A stretch of 64,000 bases of DNA from an uncultured Oscillospiraceae bacterium (GCA_910587345.1 CAJUKH010000043.1:186001-250000); one strand, 5' to 3'. Positions 54,603 to 63,822 are shown, counted from the stretch's first letter. Notes: generated from the sequence alone by a model not told the origin. Program-made: numbers and translations.

Positions 54603-55319
54603 ATGAAACAGTTTCGCTATCCCGCTCTGGCCCTGGCCGGGGCGCTGACCCTCTCCCTCACCCTGGCCGCCTGCGGCCCCAAGAAGCCGGAACCCACCCC
54701 CGAGGACACCGCCACCCCCGATATCATCGAAAGCGTGTCCCCCACCGAGACCCCCGAGGTCATCGGGCCTGACCAGTCTGCCGAACCCACCGAGTCCATG
54801 ACCGTTGTCACTCCCCCTGTGGAGACCGATGGGGCGGTGAAGCCTCTGGAGACTCAGACTCCGGTCCAGACCCAGCCCATCCAGACCCCTCCCCCCTCTG
54901 AGGCGCCCGTCGAGTCCCCCTCTGAGGCCCCCACCGAGACCTCCAAGGTCCAGGCGGTGTGGACCGCCATCAGCCAGCGGGAGCTGCCCTCCTTCCAGGA
55001 CCTGGACGATGACCTCCTCTCCGACTTCTACGGGGTGGACCCCGCTGACCTGGTGGAGTACATTTGCAAGATCCCCTTCATGAACACCCAGGCCACCGAG
55101 TTCTTCATCGCCCAGGTCCAGCCGGGACAGATGGATACGGTAAAGGCCGCTTTGGAGGCCCGCCAGGCCGCCCTGCAAAGCCAGTGGAGCCAGTATCTCC
55201 CCGCCCAGCTGGAGCTGGTGGAAAACTATAAGCTGGTAACCAGCGGGGATTACATTCTGTTCGCCGTCACCGAGTACGCCGATGATGTGGTAAATGATTT
55301 CAACAACAATGTAAAATAA
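54603..55319 (+). CDS. DUF4358-domain lipoprotein
   Basis: 238 residues. Lipobox LAACG at about 18-22, a long Pro/Thr/Glu linker (to about 115), then a DUF4358 domain (LPSFQDLDDDLLSDFYGVDP; EFFIAQVQPGQMDTVKAAL). The function is unknown, but the family is frequently encoded beside MBOAT and DHHW genes, as here. AAAAAAGGAG precedes the ATG. Confidence 0.88.
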   Translation: MKQFRYPALALAGALTLSLTLAACGPKKPEPTPEDTATPDIIESVSPTETPEVIGPDQSAEPTESMTVVTPPVETDGAVKPLETQTPVQTQPIQTPPPSEAPVESPSEAPTETSKVQAVWTAISQRELPSFQDLDDDLLSDFYGVDPADLVEYICKIPFMNTQATEFFIAQVQPGQMDTVKAALEARQAALQSQWSQYLPAQLELVENYKLVTSGDYILFAVTEYADDVVNDFNNNVK

Positions 55320-55388
55320 GCCGGCGGGCGGCAGTTTTGCCGCCCTTCGGCTGTCTGCGGATCATTTTTCCAAAAGGAGGTTCCGCCC

Positions 55389-56810
55389 TTGGTCTTTTCC
55401 AGCGTGTTCTTTCTCTTTACCTACCTGCCCGCAGTCCTGCTGGCCTATTACCTGACCCCCCTGCGGTGGCGGAACCTGACCCTTCTGGTGCTGAACCTTA
55501 TTTTCTATGGCTGGGGGGAGCCGGTGTATATCGTCATCATGTTCGCCTCCATCGCCATTGACTACACCCATGGCCTGCTGGTGGACAAATGCAAACAGAA
55601 GGGCAGCGACAAAGGCGCCCGGATGGCGGTTGCCTCCTCGGTGATTTTCAATCTGGCGCTGCTGTTTTTCTTCAAGTACTGGAACTTTATCGCCGGGAGC
55701 CTGGGCTTCCTGCCCGTTATTGACAGCCTGCCGCTGCCCGGCGGGAACTCCATCCCCTTCACCCTTCCCATCGGTATCTCCTTCTACACCTTCCAGACCA
55801 TGAGCTATACCATCGATGTCTACCGGGGGGACGCCAAGGCCCAGAAGTCCATCCTGAACTTCGGCACCTTTGTCACCCTCTTCCCCCAGCTCATTGCCGG
55901 CCCCATTATCAAATACAAGGACCTGGGGGACCAGATCGACAGCCGGGACCATACGGTGGAACGGTTTGCCTCGGGTGTACAGGTCTTCGTGGTGGGCCTG
56001 GCCAAAAAGGTGCTGCTGGCCAACAATCTGGGAATGCTGTGGGATACCTTCAAAGCCCTGCCCACCGGGCAGCTTACCACCGCCGGGGCCTGGCTGGGCA
56101 TTCTGGCCTTCTCCTTCCAGCTCTACTTTGACTTTTCCGGCTATTCCGACATGGCGGTGGGTCTGGGGCGGATGCTGGGCTTTGAGTTCGGCAAAAACTT
56201 TAACTACCCCTACATCTCCCGCTCCCTCACCGAGTTCTGGCGGCGGTGGCACATCTCTCTGGGGTCCTGGTTCCGGGAATACCTCTACATCCCTCTGGGG
56301 GGCAACCGGGTCGACAAACCCCGGCTCCTCTTCAACCTGCTCATCGTCTGGGCGGCCACCGGCATCTGGCATGGGGCAAGCTGGAACTTCCTGCTCTGGG
56401 GCCTTTATTACGGCTTCCTTCTGGTTTTGGAAAAATTCTTTCTGGGCCGGTATTTGGAGCGGTGCCCCCGCTGGCTGCAGCACTGTTATACTCTCTTCTT
56501 TATCGCCATCGGCTGGGCGCTCTTTGCGGTGGAAGATTTCTCCCATCTGGGTCCCTATCTCTCGGCCATGCTGGGCTTTGCCCCCGGCGGACTGACCAGC
56601 GGAGCGGTCCTGTATTATCTTCGCTCCTACCTCCCCATGCTCCTCACGGCCGCCGCAGCCTCTACCCCTTTGGCCAAAAAGCTCTGGGACAGGCTGGGGG
56701 AGAAGCCCCGGCTGGCGCTGCTCCCCATACTTCTTCTGGCCGGACTGCTGCTGTGTACCGCTTATCTGGTAGACGCCACCTATAATCCCTTTTTGTATTT
56801 CCGGTTTTGA
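55389..56810 (+). CDS. MBOAT-family O-acyltransferase (AlgI/DltB-like)
   Basis: 473 residues, multi-spanning. The conserved block RWHISLGSWFREYLYIPLGG and the catalytic His in GIWHGASWNF near 327 define the family. It moves acyl groups across the membrane for O-acetylation of a surface polymer. The TTG start lies eight bases after AAAAGGAGG. Overlaps or abuts the DHHW gene, its likely partner. Confidence 0.94.
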   Translation: MVFSSVFFLFTYLPAVLLAYYLTPLRWRNLTLLVLNLIFYGWGEPVYIVIMFASIAIDYTHGLLVDKCKQKGSDKGARMAVASSVIFNLALLFFFKYWNFIAGSLGFLPVIDSLPLPGGNSIPFTLPIGISFYTFQTMSYTIDVYRGDAKAQKSILNFGTFVTLFPQLIAGPIIKYKDLGDQIDSRDHTVERFASGVQVFVVGLAKKVLLANNLGMLWDTFKALPTGQLTTAGAWLGILAFSFQLYFDFSGYSDMAVGLGRMLGFEFGKNFNYPYISRSLTEFWRRWHISLGSWFREYLYIPLGGNRVDKPRLLFNLLIVWAATGIWHGASWNFLLWGLYYGFLLVLEKFFLGRYLERCPRWLQHCYTLFFIAIGWALFAVEDFSHLGPYLSAMLGFAPGGLTSGAVLYYLRSYLPMLLTAAAASTPLAKKLWDRLGEKPRLALLPILLLAGLLLCTAYLVDATYNPFLYFRF

Positions 56811-56842
56811 CCGAGATCCTCACCCCAAAAGGAGGTCTTTCC

Positions 56843-57991
56843 ATGTCCAAAAAATATTCCATCTTCCTCACCGCCCTTTTCTGCGCCTTTCTGGGCCTGA
56901 TGGCCACCGCCAACGCCCTCACCCCCGACCGGGACTTTTCCCAGGTGGAAAACCGCACCCTGGCCCAGCGGCCCGCCCTCACCGTCAAGGCGCTGGCCTC
57001 CGGGGACTTTATGGCCGACTATGAGCGCTATGTCACCGACCAGTTCGCCGGCCGGGACGGCTGGACAGCGGCCAAAGCCTACGCCGAAAAGCTGACGGGC
57101 AAGCAGGAGAACAACGGGGTTTATTTCTGCGACGACGCCACCCTCATCTCCCGGTTTGACGCTCCCGACGCCAAGCGGCTGGAGAACAATGCCAAGTATG
57201 TGGCCCAGTTTGCCGAGAAGGCGGGGGTCCCCGTCGCCTTCGGCCTTATCCCCACCCAGGCCTATGTGTGGGCGGACAGGCTGCCCGCCGGCGCCCCCAA
57301 CTACGACCAGCGGCAGGTCTACACCGATGTGAGCGGCGCACTGACGGGCAAAGTGACCCTGGCCGACAACCTCTGGTCCACCCTTCCCGCCCATAAGGAG
57401 GAGCCTATTTTCTACCGCACCGACCACCACTGGACCTCTCTGGGGGCCTACTACGGCTACACCGGCGTCATGGAGGCGCTGGGCCGTGGGGATGAGATCG
57501 TTCCTCTGGATTCCTACAATAAGGAGACGGTTTCCACCGAGTTCTACGGCACCGTCTTCTCCTCCTCCGGCGTCCGGTGGGTCAAGCCGGATGAGATGGA
57601 CATCTATGTCCCCGATGCCGGCATCACCGTTACCAGCCACACTTACGACGGCAACGGTCAGCCGACAACCGAACCCCGGCAGCTTTACGACAGAAGCTAT
57701 CTGGAAAAGAAGGACAAATACTCCATGTTTCTGGGCGGCCAGCAGCCTTTGGGGGTGGTGACTACCCCCAACACCGACAAGCCCAGGCTCCTGCTGGTTC
57801 GGGACAGCTACTCCGACTCCCTGGTGCCCTTCCTTACCCCCCACTTTTCTGAGATCCACCTCATCGACCTTCGGTATTACAAGCTGTCGGTGAGCCAGTA
57901 TATCGCTGACAATGCTATTGATCAGGCCATGGTCCTCTACTCGGTGCCCAACTTTGCCGCCGATGTAAACCTGGTCTGGCTGCCCCGCTGA
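56843..57991 (+). CDS. DHHW-family protein (AlgX/AlgJ-like SGNH hydrolase fold)
   Basis: 382 residues. Signal anchor (about 5-24), then RDFSQVENRTLAQRP typical of the family, RTDHHWTSLGAYYGY near 192 giving the name, and a late RDSYSDSLVPFL block holding the Ser. Probably transfers acetyl groups delivered by the MBOAT protein to an exported polysaccharide. AAAAGGAGG precedes the ATG. Confidence 0.92.
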   Translation: MSKKYSIFLTALFCAFLGLMATANALTPDRDFSQVENRTLAQRPALTVKALASGDFMADYERYVTDQFAGRDGWTAAKAYAEKLTGKQENNGVYFCDDATLISRFDAPDAKRLENNAKYVAQFAEKAGVPVAFGLIPTQAYVWADRLPAGAPNYDQRQVYTDVSGALTGKVTLADNLWSTLPAHKEEPIFYRTDHHWTSLGAYYGYTGVMEALGRGDEIVPLDSYNKETVSTEFYGTVFSSSGVRWVKPDEMDIYVPDAGITVTSHTYDGNGQPTTEPRQLYDRSYLEKKDKYSMFLGGQQPLGVVTTPNTDKPRLLLVRDSYSDSLVPFLTPHFSEIHLIDLRYYKLSVSQYIADNAIDQAMVLYSVPNFAADVNLVWLPR

Positions 57992-57999
57992 AGCCCCGG

Positions 58000-58033
58000 C
58001 GGCCCGGTGAATTATCACCGGGCCGCTTTTTAT
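58000..58033 (+). terminator. Terminator of DUF4358-MBOAT-DHHW operon
   Basis: GCGGCCCGGTGA-ATTA-TCACCGGGCCGC followed by TTTTTATT. Confidence 0.9.
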
Positions 58034-58099
58034 TGCAAAATTCTCCCCCTCCCTCTCCACTCTTTGACTGTCTTTTTTCACAAAATTGAAAATTCCCCC

Positions 58100-58127
58100 T
58101 TGCAACCCTTCCGAATCGTGATAGAAT
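58100..58127 (+). promoter_or_regulatory. Promoter of DUF1846 gene
   Basis: TTGCAA, 16-bp spacer, TAGAAT. Confidence 0.6.
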
Positions 58128-58166
58128 GAAACGGTATTTTGAAAAAGAAGGGGAATGGTGGCAGTG

Positions 58167-59648
58167 ATGAAAATTAGCTTTGACAACGACAAGTATCTGG
58201 AGATCCAATCGGCCCGCATCAAAGACCGCATCGCCCAGTTCGGCGGCAAGCTCTATCTGGAGTTCGGCGGCAAGCTCTTTGACGACCACCACGCCGCCCG
58301 GGTCCTGCCCGGCTTTGCCCCCGACAGCAAGATCCGAATGCTGACCCAGCTTTCCGACCAGGCGGAGATTGTCATCGCCGTCAACGCCAATCACATCGAG
58401 CAGAACAAGGTCCGGGGAGATCTGGGCATCACCTATGATGTGGATGTGCTGCGGCTCATTGACGCCTTCCGCTCCATGGAGCTGTATGTGGGCAGCGTGG
58501 TCATCACCTGCTTCGCCGGGCAGCCCTCCGCCGCCGCCTTCCAGCACCGGCTGGAGGATCTGGGCATCCGGGTCTACCGCCACTACCCCATTGAGGGCTA
58601 CCCCCACAACCTGCCCCTTATCGTCAGCGCCGACGGCTTTGGCAAAAACGACTTTGTGGAGACCACCCGGCCTCTGGTGGTGGTCACCGCCCCCGGCCCG
58701 GGCAGCGGCAAGATGGCGGTGTGCCTCTCCCAGCTCTACCACGAGTACCGCCGGGGGGTAAAGGCTGGCTACGCCAAGTTTGAGACCTTCCCCATCTGGA
58801 ACCTTCCCTTGAACCACCCGGTGAATCTGGCATACGAGGCGGCCACCGCCGATCTGAACGACGTGAATATGATAGACCCCTTCCATCTGGCCGCCTATGG
58901 AGAGACCACAGTGAACTACAACCGGGATGTGGAGGTCTTCCCCGTTTTGTCCAATATTTTCGAGACCATCATGGGGGAAAGCCCCTACAAATCCCCCACT
59001 GATATGGGAGTCAACATGATCCGCTCCTGCATTGTGGATGACGAGGCAGTGGGCAACGCCGCCCGGCAGGAGATCCTCCGCCGGTACTACGACGCCCTCT
59101 CCCAGCGGCGTCAGGGCCGGGGCGGGGACGAGGCCATCTACAAGCTGGAGCTTCTTATGAAGCAGTCCGGCGTCACTCCCGACATCCGTCCGGTCATCAG
59201 TCAGGCCCTGGCCGTGGCCCAGGATACCGGCGCCCCCGCCGCTGCCATCGAGCTGCCCGACGGTCGGGTGGTCACGGGCAAAACCTCCGACCTGATGGGT
59301 CCCGCCGCCAGCGTGGTGCTGAACGCTCTGAAGGCTCTCGCCGGTATCCCCCGGGAGCTAGACCTCATCTCTCCAGAGGCCATCATGCCCATCCAGCACT
59401 TGAAAGTAGAGCATCTGGGCAGTCTGAACCCCCGCCTCCACACCGATGAGATCCTCATTGCTCTGGCCTCCAGCGCCACCTCCAACCCCCTGGCCGATAA
59501 GGCCATGGACCAGCTGGCCAACCTCCGGGGCTGTCAGGCTCACATTTCGGTGCTGCTCTCAGCCACCGACCTGCGGCTTTACAAAAAGCTGGGCCTTCAG
59601 GTCACCTGCGAGCCACAGTATGAGACCAAGAAGCTGTATCACCGCTAA
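58167..59648 (+). CDS. DUF1846 (UPF0371) family protein
   Basis: 493 residues. The family is recognisable from SARIKDRIAQFGGKLYLEFGGKLFDD, GFGKNDFVETTRPLVVVTAPGPGSGKMA (a P-loop-like glycine stretch) and LHTDEILIALA. Biochemical role unknown. Several starts are close together (ATG 58155, GTG 58164, ATG 58167); the last fits spacing from GAAGGGGA best. Confidence 0.92.
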   Translation: MKISFDNDKYLEIQSARIKDRIAQFGGKLYLEFGGKLFDDHHAARVLPGFAPDSKIRMLTQLSDQAEIVIAVNANHIEQNKVRGDLGITYDVDVLRLIDAFRSMELYVGSVVITCFAGQPSAAAFQHRLEDLGIRVYRHYPIEGYPHNLPLIVSADGFGKNDFVETTRPLVVVTAPGPGSGKMAVCLSQLYHEYRRGVKAGYAKFETFPIWNLPLNHPVNLAYEAATADLNDVNMIDPFHLAAYGETTVNYNRDVEVFPVLSNIFETIMGESPYKSPTDMGVNMIRSCIVDDEAVGNAARQEILRRYYDALSQRRQGRGGDEAIYKLELLMKQSGVTPDIRPVISQALAVAQDTGAPAAAIELPDGRVVTGKTSDLMGPAASVVLNALKALAGIPRELDLISPEAIMPIQHLKVEHLGSLNPRLHTDEILIALASSATSNPLADKAMDQLANLRGCQAHISVLLSATDLRLYKKLGLQVTCEPQYETKKLYHR

Positions 59649-59650
59649 AC

Positions 59651-59688
59651 AGAAAAGCCCGGCGGAGTTTCCGCCGGGCTTTTCTTAT
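59651..59688. terminator. Bidirectional terminator
   Basis: AAAAGCCCGGCGG-AGTTT-CCGCCGGGCTTTT; serves DUF1846 and the small XRE gene, touching the latter's stop. Confidence 0.88.
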
Positions 59689-59930
59689 ATCAATTCCTGC
59701 TCTAACGCATCAAATTCTTTTGTGCTGAAAAATTCTCCCAATGTGATCCCCAGCCCATCACACAGTTTCTTTACTGTTGTCACCGTTGTGCTGCGGTTGC
59801 GGCCGCTGACAATATTATTGATCGTGGACTGGGACACGCCGCTGATCATCCCCAGCCGGTTCAAGGAGAGTCCCCGTTCCCGGCACAGCTCTATAACCCG
59901 ATTTTTTACCGCTGTTCCGGCATCCAACAC
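59685..59930 (-). CDS. Small XRE-family transcriptional regulator
   Basis: 81 residues, essentially one helix-turn-helix domain (LSLNRLGMISGVSQSTINNIVSGRNRST). GTG at 59930 or TTG at 59927 may start it, with GAGGTGA close upstream. It is divergent from the SLH-domain gene and a 37-bp dyad lies between them, so it is a good candidate repressor of that gene and perhaps itself. Confidence 0.87.
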   Translation of the reverse strand: MLDAGTAVKNRVIELCRERGLSLNRLGMISGVSQSTINNIVSGRNRSTTVTTVKKLCDGLGITLGEFFSTKEFDALEQELI

Positions 59931-59971
59931 ACTTCACCTCACTTCTCCCTTTTGAGGATACCGAAATCGCC

Positions 59972-60001
59972 TTGACAACGTTACCCCTTTTGAGTTAAAA
60001 T
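59972..60001 (+). promoter_or_regulatory. Promoter of SLH-domain gene
   Basis: TTGACA, 18-bp spacer, TAAAAT; the -10 box occupies the centre of the dyad at 59981-60017. Confidence 0.65.
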
Positions 60002-60017
60002 AACTCAAAAGGGGTAA
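59981..60017. promoter_or_regulatory. Candidate operator: 17-bp perfect inverted repeat
   Basis: TTACCCCTTTTGAGTTA, spacer AAA, and its exact complement. No T-run follows, so it is unlikely to be a terminator. An additional half-site CCCTTTTGAG lies at 59948-59957. Confidence 0.7.
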
Positions 60018-60056
60018 TTGCTTGCCTCAACGTTATCAGAAGGTTTGGTGATTTTT

Positions 60057-61181
60057 ATGAAACGAAATGTGTTCCTTTCTTTTTTCCTGGCCCTTTCTCT
60101 TTCCCTATCCGCACCTGCTTTTGCCGCCGACGCCACCCCCTGGTATGCGGAAGCACAGGCCTATGTCACCGAAAACGCCTTGATGACCGGTACCGGCCAT
60201 GGTTTTGAGCCTGATGCCACCGTCACCACAGCGACCGTACTGCAAACCCTCTACAACCTGGAAGGACAGCCTGCTGTCTCCCATGACCAGACACCCGATT
60301 CCCCCTGGTACGCCAAAGCCCTTCTCTGGGCACGATCTGCCGGCCTTTCGGAAGAACTTGGAGAAGACAGCGTGATCCGGCGAGGCGGTGTCAAAACCAT
60401 TTTAGATGCCTACTGCGGCTTAAAACAGGTTTCGCCCGCCGCCTTGATGACAGGGGACGAAAACGGAGACATGATGCTGGACAAAACCCTGACCCGGGCA
60501 GAGTTTGCCCAGATTTTGATGAATTTGGGTGAACTTCTCTCTACTGCGGAAAGGCCGGCAAAAGAGTTTTCCGCGGCAGATGCCACCGCCTATGTGGAAG
60601 GTCTTTTGAAGGAGACCTATCTGGGGGAGTTTGACAAGAACTACATGACTTTGGTGGGCATCACCGAGGAGGAGGCCCAAGCCACCTACGAGAACTGTCT
60701 GGATGTGGAAGCACAATTTTTCTGCTACTTCTATGACATTGAGTACCCCACAGAAGAACAGATGAGCCAGATCAAAGACCTTTACGCCCACATCTACGCA
60801 AACGCTAAGTTTCAGGTAGTTTCGGCCACCGAGCAGGATGACGGCTCCTTCTCGGTGAAGCTGTCCATTGAGCCTATCAACATCGTCCAGCTGGCCGAGG
60901 CCAGGTTTGAGGACACCATGCAGCCCTTCTACGACAAGTATCCCGCAGACGTCCAGCAGGCCATGAGCGACGCAGAGTATGAGGCCATGGATCAGGAGTA
61001 TGCGCAGATGATCCTGGACCTTTACGAGAGCGTCATGCCTGAGATCGGCAATGAGGAGGCCCAAAGCCTTGTGGTGCAGATCGAAATGGATGCAGAGGGC
61101 TACTATTCCCTGAATGACCCCGATTTTGGACGCATTGATGAGTTGATCATCAACTATATCGCAACCTCGGACAACACTTAA
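60057..61181 (+). CDS. Secreted SLH-domain protein
   Basis: 374 residues. Signal peptide (about 1-22, ending PAFAA). Residues 25-165 hold SLH-like repeats (WYAEAQAYVTENALMTGTGHGFEPDATVT in essence; WYAKALLWARSAGL; LTRAEFAQILMNL). The C-terminal 190 residues form an acidic domain resembling DUF5105-type lipoprotein domains (YVEGLLKETYLGEF; ENCLDVEAQFFCYF). Probably wall-attached; function unknown. Confidence 0.75.
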   Translation: MKRNVFLSFFLALSLSLSAPAFAADATPWYAEAQAYVTENALMTGTGHGFEPDATVTTATVLQTLYNLEGQPAVSHDQTPDSPWYAKALLWARSAGLSEELGEDSVIRRGGVKTILDAYCGLKQVSPAALMTGDENGDMMLDKTLTRAEFAQILMNLGELLSTAERPAKEFSAADATAYVEGLLKETYLGEFDKNYMTLVGITEEEAQATYENCLDVEAQFFCYFYDIEYPTEEQMSQIKDLYAHIYANAKFQVVSATEQDDGSFSVKLSIEPINIVQLAEARFEDTMQPFYDKYPADVQQAMSDAEYEAMDQEYAQMILDLYESVMPEIGNEEAQSLVVQIEMDAEGYYSLNDPDFGRIDELIINYIATSDNT

Positions 61182-61225
61182 AAAGATGGCGTGGTACAGT
61201 GTACCACGCCATCTTTTTAAGTGTT
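61173..61225. terminator. 25-bp perfect hairpin terminator overlapping two stop codons
   Basis: AACACTTAAAAAGATGGC...GTAC, loop AGT, exact complement. The left arm includes the stop codon of the SLH gene and the right arm reaches that of the GNAT gene. Confidence 0.88.
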
Positions 61226-61778
61226 ATGCCTTCTGAAAATAGGCCTGAATCAGCCCGCCCAGCACCTCGTGGGTATATTGGAAGCCGTACCGCTCATAGA
61301 AAGGCCCGGCGTTGTTGCCGTTGGAGACATAGACCGACAGCCACTCCACCCCGGGCACCGCCCGGAGCCATTCCATGGCCCGGCGGGCCAGCTCCTCCCC
61401 GATGCCCCGGCCCCGGTACTCGGGAAGGACATAGAGATTGCTTAACGAACCTACCTTGGCCGGCAGTTCCATGTCAGGGGGATAAAAACCGCCTGTCAGG
61501 TCTCCCGCCCAGCCGGGCAGGCCGTTCCGGGCCGCCTCTGGCACCGTCTCGGCATCGGCAAAGACATAACCGATGGGAGTCACCCCGTCATAGGCCACCA
61601 CCAGCAGTTTTTCCTCCGCCCCCTCAAAGCCGGGCTTCAGGCGGTTTTCAAAGTTCATTCCCGCCAGGATATCCGCCCGAAAACGGGCCTTTTGGGCCTG
61701 ATGGGCCAAAAGTTTGTTGCACAGATCCCTGCACACCTCCACTGGGCCGGCGGTCAGGTCTTTGTACTGAATGGTCAT
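61224..61778 (-). CDS. GNAT-family N-acetyltransferase
   Basis: 184 residues. The acetyl-CoA site is VLPEYRGRGIGEELARRAMEW (R-G-R-G-I-G), followed by GNNAGPFYERYGF. Substrate not predictable. Start MTIQYKDL has GGGGA upstream; the longer frame lacks a ribosome site. Confidence 0.9.
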   Translation of the reverse strand: MTIQYKDLTAGPVEVCRDLCNKLLAHQAQKARFRADILAGMNFENRLKPGFEGAEEKLLVVAYDGVTPIGYVFADAETVPEAARNGLPGWAGDLTGGFYPPDMELPAKVGSLSNLYVLPEYRGRGIGEELARRAMEWLRAVPGVEWLSVYVSNGNNAGPFYERYGFQYTHEVLGGLIQAYFQKA

Positions 61779-62069
61779 AGCAGCATTCCCCTTTCGATGT
61801 TTGATGTGCTCATTGTACCAACCCGGCTTTTCCCTTACAAGATACGGGCCAATTATTAAGTCACTCATCTTTTTCATAGCGTTTCGGCTTTTTGCCTAAT
61901 TCCCCCTGTTCTTTTTTGTGCAATCTATATAGTCCCCTTCTCCCGCAACGGCCCACGGCTTCTTTTTTATTGAAACGCTGGAAAGATCTTCACTTTTTCG
62001 TGCAATCTCTGTTTTGATATGCTATACTGTTTCTATCTATCCCCGCAAAACACAAAGGAGGAACCATCC

Positions 62070-62960
62070 GTGGACGAAGCGCCCATACCCTTACTCATTG
62101 CCCTTTCTGTTCTTCTGGCCCTTGCCATTGGCTGTATCATCTACCTCATCACCCGTATTCAGGCTCTCAAGCAGCGGGTCAGCGAGGCGGATATCCGCCA
62201 GATGGTGGACATGGGCGAAGAAACCGGCGAAATCGAGAAGGAGGAGCGGGAGCTCATTGAGAATGTCTTTGAGTTCAACAACTCCACCGCCGCCGAGGTG
62301 ATGATCCACCGCACCGATGTGGTCATGCTCTGGGCGGAGGACCCTGACGAGGAGATCATGAAAACCATCCGTGACTCCGGTCTCACCCGCTTTCCCGTCT
62401 ATGAGGAGGACACCGACGACATCATCGGCATCCTCAACACCCGGGATTATCTGCTCAACGCCCGGGAAGAGCGTCCCAAGCCTCTGCGGAAACTGCTGCG
62501 AAAGGCCTATTTTGTCCCCGAGACGGTGCGGACCGACGTTCTCTTCCGGGATATGCAAAGCCGAAAGACCCACTTTGCCGTGGTGGTGGACGAGTACGGC
62601 GGCACCAGCGGTATCATCACCATGGAAGACCTTATTGAAGAGCTTGTGGGCAACATATATGACGAGTTCGACCCTCAGGACGAGCAGGAGATCATCCCGC
62701 TAAAAGAGGGGCTGTGGCGCATCTCCGGCTCCGCCGCTTTGGAGGACATCGCCGAGGCGCTGGAGGTGGAGTTTCCCGAAGAGGAGGAGGCCGAGACCCT
62801 GGGCGGATTGGTCTTCGCCCGGTTGGATGTGATCCCCGCCGACGGCACCCACCCTGTGGTGGACGCCGGGGAGCTTCATATCGAAGTAGAGCGGCTTACC
62901 GACCGCCGTGTGGAGTGGGCCAGGGTCACCAAGCACCCCGCCGAAGCGGCGGAGGAATAA
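62070..62960 (+). CDS. CBS-domain/CorC-HlyC family protein with one membrane helix
   Basis: 296 residues. One N-terminal helix (about 6-25) is followed by two CBS motifs (NVFEFNNSTAAEVMIHRTDV; VVVDEYGGTSGIITMEDLIEELVGNI) and a C-terminal CorC_HlyC domain. Family members with a multi-helix CNNM/DUF21 domain export Mg; that domain is absent here. GTG lies eight bases after AAAGGAGG. Confidence 0.87.
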   Translation: MDEAPIPLLIALSVLLALAIGCIIYLITRIQALKQRVSEADIRQMVDMGEETGEIEKEERELIENVFEFNNSTAAEVMIHRTDVVMLWAEDPDEEIMKTIRDSGLTRFPVYEEDTDDIIGILNTRDYLLNAREERPKPLRKLLRKAYFVPETVRTDVLFRDMQSRKTHFAVVVDEYGGTSGIITMEDLIEELVGNIYDEFDPQDEQEIIPLKEGLWRISGSAALEDIAEALEVEFPEEEEAETLGGLVFARLDVIPADGTHPVVDAGELHIEVERLTDRRVEWARVTKHPAEAAEE

Positions 62961-63100
62961 TGGCCCTTTTTGTCAGAGGGATCCCCTCACGCCCTGCAAA
63001 TGCGGCCCGGGAGAAAAGAATTTTGATAAAAAATCTGCGTGTAACAGTAATTGAGAAAATGGGTAACAAAGCAGGAGCAGAGTGTAGGTAGGTGAAAAGA

Positions 63101-63592
63101 ATGATACGGCCATTAGAAGAAAGAGACATCGAAATCGTATGTACCATCGTAAATGAAAATTGGAAAAATGTCTATTCAGAGTACATCAATCCGATGTTGT
63201 TAAACGCAGATGGATGCGCAGAGCGGATTTGCCAATTAAAATCGGACTTTAGTTCTCATCGGTTGTCAGAGTATGTGTGGGAAGAACAAAATCAGGTGTC
63301 TGCAATGCTTTCTTTTGGAGATACCGCAGATACAGACATAACGGAAGCATTTGAAATATGGCGTATTTATGTTGATGCTCACTTTCAACAGAAAGGAATT
63401 GGAAAACAATTACTTGATTTTGCCGAACAGCAGGCAAAGAAACAAGGTTATAAAAGAATTGTTATTTGGGCTTTCAAAAGCAATCACCGTGCTATTTCCT
63501 TTTATCAGAAACAGGGGTATTGCATTGACAAAGAAGAATATTTAGGAGAGCCTTATCTTGCAACAGGAATACGATTGAAAAAGGAAATATAA
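63101..63592 (+). CDS. GNAT-family N-acetyltransferase, AT-rich
   Basis: 163 residues. Acetyl-CoA motif QQKGIGKQLLDFAE and C-terminal NHRAISFYQKQGY are clear. Codon use is A/T-ending and the gene is visibly AT-richer than everything to its left, indicating recent acquisition. ATG after AGGTG is preferred over a GTG three codons earlier. Confidence 0.88.
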   Translation: MIRPLEERDIEIVCTIVNENWKNVYSEYINPMLLNADGCAERICQLKSDFSSHRLSEYVWEEQNQVSAMLSFGDTADTDITEAFEIWRIYVDAHFQQKGIGKQLLDFAEQQAKKQGYKRIVIWAFKSNHRAISFYQKQGYCIDKEEYLGEPYLATGIRLKKEI

Positions 63593-63597
63593 ATAAG

Positions 63598-63687
63598 CAA
63601 TCTCTTTACTGTCCGAAATACAAACAGGAAAAATTGGTTGAAGCCAAGGACTTACAAGTAACCGTCATCAAAGAGCCAGACGCATAA
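63598..63687 (+). pseudogene. Remnant of cysteine-rich KTR protein
   Basis: A short frame reads LYCPKYKQEKLVEAKDL and VTVIKEPDA then stops. This matches the end of the KTR-type small proteins common on Tn916-like conjugative elements (CPKCKQ..., EPDAKTQSR). One frame away the next codons read KTQSQ, so a single-base insertion truncated it. The second Cys of CPxC is Tyr and the N-terminal half is missing. Confidence 0.65.
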
Positions 63688-63822
63688 GACGCAGAGCCAA
63701 TATAATGCAGAGTATGACCTGCGATTATCGGCTCTTTCTTTGATAAAAAACCCAATCTGCCGCACAACGGCAAAAGAAAAAACGTCGTACAGCAGAGATA
63801 TTTTCACACGCCCATTTTTACA

